NCBI GenBank assembly: GCA_934446465.1
Contig: CAKSEF010000030.1
Location: forward strand, 1 to 19,961
Direction of reading: 5' to 3'
Source: an uncultured Oscillospiraceae bacterium
GTDB lineage: Bacteria > Bacillota > Clostridia > Oscillospirales > JAAYXM01
Length of the DNA stretch: 19,961 nt
Part shown: positions 13,810-19,961 of the stretch, one piece after another
Position numbering within the stretch: position 1 is the stretch's first letter
Layout of the letters: every line of letters begins with the position of its first letter
The notes under the pieces: generated by a model
The model's database searches: none
The model's input: only the letters and a program-made list of their open reading frames with translations
What the model was told of the DNA's origin: nothing
Translations under genes and position numbers: made by a program

Positions 13810-14655
13810 TCACTGCCGTTCATATGTGCACTGCTGGTATTTAAGCGGAGTAAGAAGGGTGTGCCTGTAAAAGACCTTAATAAAATAACTCGTATTCTGA
13901 AACCCGCAGCGCGCGGCGACAACATTTACCGAATACCCTCTCCGCAAAAGCTTTTTTGCGGACTCAACTCTTGTAAGCGTAAGATATTTTCCGACAGTCA
14001 TTCCGACACGCTTTTTGAAATCGTTCGTGAGCTTTGTCTCACTCATAAAGAACTGCGACGCGAGGTCTGATATTTTTATGTCGTTTTCATAATGCTCGTG
14101 AATGTATTTCACAACATTGCCTATATATGTGTCCGAAAGCGAGTTCGGCGCAGAAGAACTTCCCTTTACAACATCCGTTGCAAGGAGCATCAGCTCCGAT
14201 GTCAAAAGACGGTATTCCAACTGCGCGGACTTTGAATCCCTGTCATTTTCGTACCGTTCGAGCAGGGTAGACATAATCAACTCCATGCGGGAAAAGGCGG
14301 TGTCCGAAACACGCCAAATTCCCGAATTTGACATAAGCGGAGAGAGCACATCCTTGTATTCGGGGATAAAAAGAGACAGAAGATTCGGCATAAACATTAT
14401 CTGATATCGCTCATATTGCTTCTGGGGATTTATATACGGGTTGTGAAGCTGGTACGCCCGGGAGAATATAAAACACTTTTCGCTGACGTTTGAAACCAGA
14501 TTACCTGTTGCATACGTTATATCTCCCGAAGATATAAGGGAAAACTCATGATAAGGGTGAAAGTGCAGGGTGAGCCTGTCCTGAGGGAAACCGATACCTG
14601 TGTAATTATCTATATGAAAATCGGAATCGAGCTTTTCAAAAACATAGCTTTTCAT
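13810..14655 (-). CDS. AraC-family transcriptional regulator of the GH20/esterase locus
   Basis: The 281-residue regulator has an N-terminal cupin-like sensor (about 20-75; LTLHFHPYHEFSLISSGDITYATGN), a helical middle, and a C-terminal AraC double HTH. The first HTH is DIKISDLASQFFMSETKLTNDFKKR and the second is SVNVVAARCGFQNTSYFIKVFYRH, ending in TPLKYQQ. The HPYHEF pattern is common in carbohydrate-responsive AraC proteins. The reading extends upstream to 14709, but I chose the ATG at 14655, which has AAGGAG 10 bases upstream and follows a near-perfect promoter; the upstream part would overlap that promoter. Position between the divergent esterase gene and the GH20 operon suggests it controls both. 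Confidence 0.92.
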   Translation of the reverse strand: MKSYVFEKLDSDFHIDNYTGIGFPQDRLTLHFHPYHEFSLISSGDITYATGNLVSNVSEKCFIFSRAYQLHNPYINPQKQYERYQIMFMPNLLSLFIPEYKDVLSPLMSNSGIWRVSDTAFSRMELIMSTLLERYENDRDSKSAQLEYRLLTSELMLLATDVVKGSSSAPNSLSDTYIGNVVKYIHEHYENDIKISDLASQFFMSETKLTNDFKKRVGMTVGKYLTLTRVESAKKLLRRGYSVNVVAARCGFQNTSYFIKVFYRHTLLTPLKYQQCTYERQ

Positions 14656-14680
14656 TACATCACTGCTCCTTAACATAATT

Positions 14681-14709
14681 ATCATATGACACGAACAGTG
14701 AAATGTCAA
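14681..14709 (-). promoter_or_regulatory. Promoter of the second AraC gene
   Basis: On the minus strand TTGACA (14704-14709), 17 bases, then TATGAT (14681-14686). The predicted leader is only about 19 bases. This near-consensus promoter differs from the two TTGAAT promoters beside it, as expected for a regulator that is expressed constitutively and activates weaker target promoters. Confidence 0.75.
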
Positions 14710-14753
14710 GACGCGGGAAACACGGTGGTGAGATAAAATAATGGATTTTTGCG

Positions 14754-14780
14754 GTATATTTGTATTTTTGTTGTATATTT
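14754..14780 (+). repeat. Direct repeat upstream of the esterase promoter, candidate AraC site
   Basis: GTATATTT occurs at 14754-14761 and 14773-14780, a spacing of 19 bases between starts, close to two helical turns and directly abutting the -35 at 14783. AraC-family activators typically bind two same-orientation half-sites about 21 bases apart next to or over the -35. The region is AT-rich, so chance is possible. Confidence 0.4.
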
Positions 14781-14782
14781 CC

Positions 14783-14811
14783 TTGAATCAAAAGATAAAT
14801 GCGAATATAAT
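14783..14811 (+). promoter_or_regulatory. Promoter of the esterase-CapA-secreted protein operon
   Basis: TTGAAT (14783-14788), 17 bases, then a perfect TATAAT (14806-14811), 42 bases before the start codon at 14854. Confidence 0.75.
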
Positions 14812-14853
14812 TATTACGAAAGAATTATTTTTAATACGCATGAGGTGAATTTA

Positions 14854-15864
14854 ATGAAATTGCACAATTCGCATGAATACATAAGAAAACTTTCGGAAAA
14901 CATCAGCCCCGAACTCAGCTTCAACGGAGACTTTTGCGGCTGGCAGAAGCGCGCGAAAAGCAAGCTTACCGAGCTTTTGAGGCTCCCTCTCGAAAAATGC
15001 GGGGACGATTTTAAGATTAACTCCGAGCGTGATTGCGGAGATTATAAACGGATTGATTTTGAGTTTCAAAGCGAGCCGGGATATTATGTTTCATCAAGCT
15101 TTCTCATTCCCGAAAATGCAAAAAAACCGTGTCCGACGGTAATTTGTATCCAAGGGCATACTTCGGGTATGCACGTGTCGCTCGGTGAGGTAACTGTGGA
15201 AGAGGACATAAAGGACATTGCGGGAGGCAGAGATTTTGCCGTCCAAGCGCTCAAAGAGGGCTTCTGCGCCGTAACCGTAGAACAGCGCTATATGGGCAGT
15301 GCGGGAAACGGGAAGGAAGGTGTTCCTGCCTGCCTTTCGGAGAATGAAGCAATGGCGGCACTCCTTATCGGGAGATGTGCGATAGGCGAGCGTGTATGGG
15401 ATGTGTCATGCCTCATAGATGTGATATTTAAACATTTTTCGGAATTTGTCGATAAGGAGAAGCTCATCTGCCTCGGCTCATCCGGAGGAGGAACCACTAC
15501 GTTCTACACATCATGTCTTGACGACAGGATCAAAATTTCGGTTGTGTCGGGAGCGATGTGCTCTTTTGACGATTCCATCATGGCAATGAGCCATTGCCCG
15601 TGCAATTTTGTTCCGAATATGAGAAGATACTTCGATATGGGAGACCTCGGCGGTCTGATAGCGCCGAGAAAGCTTGTAATCGTTTGCGGAACCGAAGATC
15701 CGATCTTCCCGCTGCACGGTGTCGAAAAGAGCTTCAAAACGATTTCTGAAACGTACAGAGCAGTTGGAAAAGAAAACCTCTGCCGTTTGGTAAAGGGAAA
15801 CGGAGGGCATAGGTTCTATCCGGACGAAGCATGGCCGCAAATTAAGGAACTGGTCGAAATGTGA
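14854..15864 (+). CDS. Cytosolic alpha/beta hydrolase, acetylxylan-esterase-like
   Basis: The 336-residue protein has no signal peptide. It has an N-terminal cap of about 90 residues and then an alpha/beta-hydrolase domain: oxyanion region VICIQGHTSG (96-105), nucleophile Ser210 in LGSSGGG, acid Asp282 in CGTEDPIFP, and His319 in GNGGHRFYP. EQRYMG at 143-148 is typical of the acetylxylan esterase/dienelactone-hydrolase-like group (Abhydrolase_7-type), whose members deacetylate sugars. A reading with a TTG start extends to 14749, but the ATG at 14854 has GAGGTG 6 bases upstream and the upstream part covers the promoter. It is divergent from the AraC regulator. The CapA-like gene follows after 9 bases. 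The substrate is unknown; an acetylated imported oligosaccharide would fit the neighbouring GH20. Confidence 0.87.
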   Translation: MKLHNSHEYIRKLSENISPELSFNGDFCGWQKRAKSKLTELLRLPLEKCGDDFKINSERDCGDYKRIDFEFQSEPGYYVSSSFLIPENAKKPCPTVICIQGHTSGMHVSLGEVTVEEDIKDIAGGRDFAVQALKEGFCAVTVEQRYMGSAGNGKEGVPACLSENEAMAALLIGRCAIGERVWDVSCLIDVIFKHFSEFVDKEKLICLGSSGGGTTTFYTSCLDDRIKISVVSGAMCSFDDSIMAMSHCPCNFVPNMRRYFDMGDLGGLIAPRKLVIVCGTEDPIFPLHGVEKSFKTISETYRAVGKENLCRLVKGNGGHRFYPDEAWPQIKELVEM

Positions 15865-15873
15865 GGTATTTTG

Positions 15874-16977
15874 ATGTCTGAACTCAAAATTATAATATGC
15901 GGAGATATTTCGGTAACATCCGAGAGTGAAGAACCGTTTAAGAAAGGCGATGCCGAAGGCGCGTTCGGAAGCATCTGCAAGCTGTTTAAAACAGCAGACA
16001 GGACGCTCGTGAATCTCGAATGTGCCGTAACGGAGCATGAAACGGGCATAAAGAAAATAGGGCCGTGCCTCAAGGGTCCGGTAAATACCGTCCTGACGCT
16101 TAAAAATGCGGGAGTAACAGATTGTATGCTCAGTAACAATCATATATTCGATTTCGGAAAGAAAGGGCTTTATGACACAATATCCGAGCTTGAAAAAAAT
16201 GAACTCGGATACACCGGAATCGGAGATAATTATGACGATTCGAGAAAAAATCTGGTGATAGAAGAAAAAGGCATTAAAATTTCAGTGATAAATGTATGCG
16301 AACACGAATTTTCGTACGCTACCGATAATCGAATAGGCGCGCGTCCTTTTGATGAGTTTGAAACAATGGACGACATAAGAAAGGCAAAAGCGGTTAGCGA
16401 TTATGTAATGGTTGTTTATCACGGCGGAAAGGAGTATTGCCGTTATCCGTCGCCGCGCCTCTTGAAAGCCTGCCGGGAAATGGCGCGCTGCGGGGCAAAC
16501 GCCGTGCTGTGCCAGCACAGCCACATAATAGGCACATACGAGTGCTTTGAGGGCACGCATATTCTCTACGGACAGGGAAATTTCAGCTTCGTTGAAGAAG
16601 CTGAGGGGATCGATTATAACGAGGGCTTGCTTGCCGAATTTACCGTATCCAAAGAAACGGGAATATCTGTTGAGTTCATTCCCGTTTCGGCGAAAAACGG
16701 CGGAATTGATTTTGCATCACCGGAAAGAAGCCGTGAAATACTTTCGGATATGGCAAAAAGGAATGCCGAAATTTTAAACGGCAGGTGGAGGGAACACTGG
16801 CATACATTCTGCGAAAGCAGGAGAAGCGTGTATGAAGCGGTTCGGCGCGGGGATATTTCTCCCGAATGTTCCGACCCGAAGCAGATGTTTTCTCATTATC
16901 TCGACTGCGAAGCGCACCGAGATGTGTGGCAGGAACTGTTTAAGACTTGGAATTACACGAACGAGCTTGAGACATAG
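15874..16977 (+). CDS. CapA-like metallophosphatase without signal peptide
   Basis: The 367-residue protein belongs to the CapA/PgsA metallophosphatase-fold family. Visible metal-site motifs are CGD (Asp11), VNLECAVT (Glu49), MLSNNHIFDFG (Asn89, His90), VVYHGG (His183) and LCQHSHIIG (His215, His217), followed by YGQGNFSF. Classical CapA proteins are membrane-anchored and act in poly-gamma-glutamate export. This one begins directly with the first beta strand (MSELKIIICGD) and has no membrane segment, so it is probably cytosolic and its reaction is unknown. The ATG at 15874 is preferred over an adjacent TTG at 15871; GAGG lies 7 bases upstream, overlapping the end of the esterase gene. A secreted-protein gene follows after 36 bases. 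Confidence 0.85.
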   Translation: MSELKIIICGDISVTSESEEPFKKGDAEGAFGSICKLFKTADRTLVNLECAVTEHETGIKKIGPCLKGPVNTVLTLKNAGVTDCMLSNNHIFDFGKKGLYDTISELEKNELGYTGIGDNYDDSRKNLVIEEKGIKISVINVCEHEFSYATDNRIGARPFDEFETMDDIRKAKAVSDYVMVVYHGGKEYCRYPSPRLLKACREMARCGANAVLCQHSHIIGTYECFEGTHILYGQGNFSFVEEAEGIDYNEGLLAEFTVSKETGISVEFIPVSAKNGGIDFASPERSREILSDMAKRNAEILNGRWREHWHTFCESRRSVYEAVRRGDISPECSDPKQMFSHYLDCEAHRDVWQELFKTWNYTNELET

Positions 16978-17013
16978 ACAATAAATATATTAATGTTTTA
17001 GGAGGAGTAAGAA

Positions 17014-19245
17014 ATGGGAAAGAGAAGAATTGTTTGTGCGCTGATGGCGTTGTGCATGGTACTTACGTGGCTTCCGATTGCGGCTTCAGCCGAAGTCGCG
17101 TCGGAGTCGGACGTGTACCTCTATCCGTTCTGCCAGATGGGGTTTGATGCCGACGGCGACGGAAATGGCGACGGAGTAGGTTTCAGTTATTCCGTTGCGT
17201 CTCCGAAGGATATTTCGTACGAAAACAGCGGAGATATGATTTGCTATTATACAAACACATCGGATAGCTCAAGCGGAGTCGTTTGGAACGGCTCATCCAC
17301 AAATATGCGCCTGTGGGAGGGAAACTACGGAGCATTTAAGATTAAGGTTCCGAAGAAAGGCACCTATACAGTCGATTTGGTTGCAAAGGTAGGAGACGGA
17401 AGTATCGGTAACGTATACATAGTTCCGCTCTCGGAAAGCGCATCGGATTATACAGAAAGCGATGCCGCGGCTTACACCACAAGCGCGATTGCATCTGCCT
17501 CTCCCGTATTTGAAAAAATTGACTTCGGAAACGGAGAGGTGCAGGAAGTTAAAAAATTCACATCCGAATTTACCGCGAATAAGGCGGGGGAATACATCTT
17601 TGTTATAAAGCGTGTGGAAACAAGCGTGGGAATAAGCTTCCGCCCGATAACGCTCACACTTACGGGAAAAACGGCACAGATTCCCGATGACGTAAAGGTT
17701 ATTTATCCGTTCTGTTACAACTGGATTGATGTGGACGTATACGGCGACGGAAATACAATGAGACTGGGCTTTTCTCCGTATGAATCTGCCGAAACATACG
17801 TCTCAAAGCCTTCGGAAATCACGTATGCCAAGAGCAATGACCTTGTAGAATACTACACGAAAAAAACAAACTATGCGGACGAAATGCGTGGCAGTATGGT
17901 TCAGTTCCAACTGACTGACAACGACTTTTTCGCATTCAAAATCCAAGTCCCGAGAAGCGGAGTTTACGAGTTTAACTACTGCGGAAAAGTTGGCATGGGA
18001 AGCATCTCCGATATGTTCATATTCCCGATAAGCACAGAAGCCGCCGCGCTGACAGAAGACGGCGCAAAGCAGGCGTACGTTGATTCCGCGCTTAAGAGCG
18101 AAAAACCCGTGCTTGAAGGCGTCGACCTCGGAAATGACGGAGTAGTGGATGATAATAAGCACTACACGGGAGAATTCACGGCGCCTGTTGCGGGTGAGTA
18201 TATTTTTGCCGTGAAGAGAACCAAAGGCACAAAAGGGAGAAACGTTCAGCTTACAACCCTTGCCATTTCGAGAACAAATAAGGAGATAGTTCCGGATGCC
18301 CCGTCCGATGTCGTTTTTTGCGCCGATGCCTCAAACGGCGGCGAGATTGCGGTGCGTATTGCAGGCTCGGATTCAAGCTACACACAGGGAAGCATAGCAT
18401 CGGTCGCACGCGGAACGGAAATAAATCTCATTGCAAATGAAGCCGAAGGTAAAACATTCAGATGCTGGGTGCGGGGAAGCGCCGATAACGGAATATATCT
18501 CTCAAATGAACCCGAGTACAGCATTAACGCAATGTCAAATACGCTCATAACGGCCATTTACGAAACAAATATTGAAGCGGAGAAAACGGTCGAGTTCTAC
18601 AACGCAAACGGCGAGTATATAGCAACAAAGGCGGTAGGCACGGATAATTCACTCACTCTCCCCGAAAACCCGACACTTACGGGGCATGTATTCAAAAACT
18701 GGTTTGTAAACATCGGTAAAACACTTGACGTATCGGCGCTTAACGCGGGCGTAACGCGGGCGGTTGCAGGATATGACGAGAATTCTCTCGATTCGGACAC
18801 AATCACGGTTGACGGAGAAGCTAAGTTCGGCGTCAAATATAACGACAGAATCGATGCGGAAAAAACAGGCGCGACCTATTGGACGCGCAACGGAAAAACT
18901 GTCGCATACGGCGAAAGCTACACATATTATGCGTGGGGAAGCGCAGAAATAGTTTCTCATACAGACGGGACGACGGTAAAACCGCTTGTGGTACTTGATG
19001 AAAAATCAATGGGCGGCGCACACATGATAGAATATGACGCAGGCGGAAAAGAAATTGCGGAAGTCGGAATACTTTTCGGCGGGAGCGCGTCTTCGGTCAA
19101 ACCGACAATAGAGAGCTGCGCGTCAAAAGCAACCTCTCAGAGAGGGCTCACGCACGGCCAGTTTACGGCATCGGGCGAGGGAACAGCCCGCGGATATCTC
19201 ATATACAGGGACGGAACCTCCTACAAAGTAGTTTACAGCGATTGA
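17014..19245 (+). CDS. Large secreted protein with two unassigned Asp/Gly-loop domains and InlB-like repeats
   Basis: This 743-residue protein starts with a signal peptide (Lys/Arg start, hydrophobic core 8-24, likely cleavage after ASA at 24-26). Two related domains of about 185 residues follow (36-218 and 228-420). They share YPFC, AFKI-VP-G-Y, a G-GSI-YI-P strand, PV-E--D-GN, and EFTA--AGEYIF--KR. The first has the loop DADGDGNGDG, calcium-loop-like; in the second it is degenerate. The strand pattern suggests a jelly-roll, carbohydrate-binding-like fold (inference). Residues 433-517 resemble a bacterial Ig/InlB-type repeat, 525-587 a second one (EFYNANGEYIA ... HVFKNW), and 600-743 a C-terminal domain ending YSD. 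No LPxTG, S-layer or membrane anchor is visible. AGGAGGAG precedes the start, 36 bases after the CapA-like gene. I do not recognise a characterised protein. Confidence 0.85.
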   Translation: MGKRRIVCALMALCMVLTWLPIAASAEVASESDVYLYPFCQMGFDADGDGNGDGVGFSYSVASPKDISYENSGDMICYYTNTSDSSSGVVWNGSSTNMRLWEGNYGAFKIKVPKKGTYTVDLVAKVGDGSIGNVYIVPLSESASDYTESDAAAYTTSAIASASPVFEKIDFGNGEVQEVKKFTSEFTANKAGEYIFVIKRVETSVGISFRPITLTLTGKTAQIPDDVKVIYPFCYNWIDVDVYGDGNTMRLGFSPYESAETYVSKPSEITYAKSNDLVEYYTKKTNYADEMRGSMVQFQLTDNDFFAFKIQVPRSGVYEFNYCGKVGMGSISDMFIFPISTEAAALTEDGAKQAYVDSALKSEKPVLEGVDLGNDGVVDDNKHYTGEFTAPVAGEYIFAVKRTKGTKGRNVQLTTLAISRTNKEIVPDAPSDVVFCADASNGGEIAVRIAGSDSSYTQGSIASVARGTEINLIANEAEGKTFRCWVRGSADNGIYLSNEPEYSINAMSNTLITAIYETNIEAEKTVEFYNANGEYIATKAVGTDNSLTLPENPTLTGHVFKNWFVNIGKTLDVSALNAGVTRAVAGYDENSLDSDTITVDGEAKFGVKYNDRIDAEKTGATYWTRNGKTVAYGESYTYYAWGSAEIVSHTDGTTVKPLVVLDEKSMGGAHMIEYDAGGKEIAEVGILFGGSASSVKPTIESCASKATSQRGLTHGQFTASGEGTARGYLIYRDGTSYKVVYSD
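17128..17613 (+). repeat. Paralogous segment, copy 1 (matches 19467-19952)
   Basis: Residues 39-200 of the first secreted protein align without gaps to residues 41-202 of the second. By hand count 114 of 162 positions are identical (about 70%). At the DNA level a 29-base run is identical (17221-17249 and 19560-19588). This points to a tandem gene duplication. Confidence 0.85.
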
Positions 19246-19280
19246 TTTTCCTTGCTGTAATAATCATATGACGGTGATGA

Positions 19281-19315
19281 TGCGGCTTCGATTATATTTA
19301 AATGTCGAAGTTGCA
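19281..19315 (+). other. Hairpin between the two secreted-protein genes
   Basis: An 11-bp stem (19281-19291 with 19305-19315, two G-U pairs) has a 13-base AT-rich loop, followed by the 11-base inverted repeat CAGACTGTCTG (19314-19324). It lies in the 101-base gap between the paralogues. No T-run follows, so it is not a convincing terminator. It could be an mRNA-stabilising or processing element, or an attenuating structure. Confidence 0.4.
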
Positions 19316-19346
19316 GACTGTCTGACAAAAAATGAGGTTAAGAAAT

Positions 19347-19961
19347 ATGAAAATTAAAAGAAGTGTTTCTGCGCTGCTTGCCGCACTTATTGCGGTGTCG
19401 GTTTTTCCGTCGGTCGGTTACGCCGATGATGTATACGAACCTGCGGGCGTAAAGGCGGAATATGCGTTCTGTCAAACAGGCTTTGATCTCGACGGCGACG
19501 GGAAGGGAGACGGAATCGGTTTTAATTATACTTTTGAATCCCCGAAAGACATTACGTATGAAAACAGCGGAGATATGATTTGCTATTACACAAATACGTC
19601 GGAAAGCACCAGCGGCGTAATTTGGAACGGCTCCGCCACAAATTTGCGTTTGTGGAATGGGAATTTCGGGGCATTTAAGATGAAAATTCCGAAAAAAGGT
19701 ATTTATACGGTGGATTTTATCGCAAACGTATTTGACGGAAGCCCCGGAAACGTATACATTCTGTCGCTTGACGAAAGCGCGTCGAATTACACGGAAGAAG
19801 AGGCCAAAAGCCATGTCGCGAATATGATAGCGTCTGCGGAGCCCGTATTTAAAAATATAGACTTCGGAAACGGAGGAATAAAGGAACTTAAAAAGTTCTC
19901 GACAGAATTTACCGCAGAAAAAGCGGGAGAATATGTCTTTGTAATAAAACGCACGGGAAGC
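19347..19961 (+). CDS. Second secreted paralogue, 3' end beyond the window
   Basis: An open reading frame begins at the ATG at 19347 (GAGG 9 bases upstream) and stays open to the window end, giving 205 residues. It has a signal peptide (MKIKRSVSALLAALIAVSVF, likely cleavage after GYA at residue 26) and then the same unassigned domain as the upstream protein. The calcium-like loop DLDGDGKGDG is fully formed (48-57), and YENSGDMICYYTNTS, GNFGAFKMKIPKKG and FTAEKAGEYVFVIKR are conserved. Pairwise identity to the first domain upstream is about 70%. Total length and any further domains are not visible. It probably belongs to the same transcript as the upstream paralogue. Confidence 0.85.
   Translation, partial: MKIKRSVSALLAALIAVSVFPSVGYADDVYEPAGVKAEYAFCQTGFDLDGDGKGDGIGFNYTFESPKDITYENSGDMICYYTNTSESTSGVIWNGSATNLRLWNGNFGAFKMKIPKKGIYTVDFIANVFDGSPGNVYILSLDESASNYTEEEAKSHVANMIASAEPVFKNIDFGNGGIKELKKFSTEFTAEKAGEYVFVIKRTGS
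19467..19952 (+). repeat. Paralogous segment, copy 2 (matches 17128-17613)
   Basis: This is the second copy of the gapless 162-residue paralogous segment described for 17128-17613. It is closer to domain 1 than to domain 2 of the upstream protein, so it arose by gene duplication after the internal domain duplication or by copying domain 1 alone. Confidence 0.85.

Noticed and set aside
14749..14853. N-terminal extension of the esterase from a TTG codon, giving a hydrophobic start that could mimic a signal peptide
   Set aside because: The extension covers the -35/-10 promoter, has no ribosome binding site, and the ATG at 14854 has a good one; the protein is better read as cytosolic.
15511..16143. 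Minus-strand open frame across the esterase-CapA junction
   Set aside because: It overlaps two well-supported plus-strand genes and has no motif or ribosome binding site.
17146..17175. Dockerin module in the secreted protein
   Set aside because: Only one Asp/Gly loop is present per domain, without the paired 22-residue repeat and helix of dockerins; it is embedded in a beta-rich domain.
19338..19814. Minus-strand open frame of 158 codons near the window end
   Set aside because: It is antisense to the second secreted paralogue, whose signal peptide and domain identity are clear.

Overview
This 20 kb window looks like a chromosomal segment from a low-to-medium GC Firmicute of the class Clostridia, probably an uncultured gut-type lineage. 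This is inference from strong GGAGG-type ribosome binding sites, near-consensus sigma-A promoters, frequent ATA codons, and the gene families present (DtxR/FeoA/FeoB set, YitT, cytosolic GH20, AraC-type sugar regulators, secreted InlB-repeat-like proteins). I see no rRNA, tRNA, CRISPR array, insertion sequence or phage gene. No gene-free stretch exceeds 300 bases; the longest is 4239-4516.

Left part (1-4360), housekeeping. On the minus strand a NifS/IscS-type cysteine desulfurase is followed by acyl carrier protein, which has its own promoter and a downstream hairpin. Divergently, purA (adenylosuccinate synthetase) and a WecC-like nucleotide-sugar dehydrogenase form a two-gene unit closed by a strong terminator.

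Middle part (4464-11871). A small stand-alone HIRAN-domain protein converges on a DtxR-family repressor, with overlapping stop codons. The repressor is divergent from feoA-feoB (ferrous iron uptake) and carries the iron-type metal ligands (Met9, Cys100, Glu103, His104), so it is the likely controller of feoAB. An acyltransferase-3 membrane protein follows feoB by 13 bases. Next comes a second operon, purine nucleoside phosphorylase - AraC regulator - HD-domain protein, closed by a bidirectional terminator shared with a convergent YitT-family membrane protein.

Right part (11002-19961), an accessory carbohydrate/cell-surface locus. A cytosolic GH20 beta-N-acetylhexosaminidase-like enzyme plus YitT (minus strand), a second AraC regulator (minus), and a divergent plus-strand series: cytosolic alpha/beta-hydrolase (acetylxylan-esterase-like), CapA-like metallophosphatase without a signal peptide, and two tandem paralogous secreted proteins. 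The second of these runs off the window. The promoters of the GH20 gene and of the esterase have the same architecture (TTGAAT-17-TATAAT or TATATT) and share an 11-base string covering the -35. Because they flank the AraC gene, they are plausible joint targets. The secreted proteins share a domain of about 180 residues with an Asp/Gly-rich, calcium-loop-like motif that I cannot assign to a named family; this is the most novel-looking item in the window.
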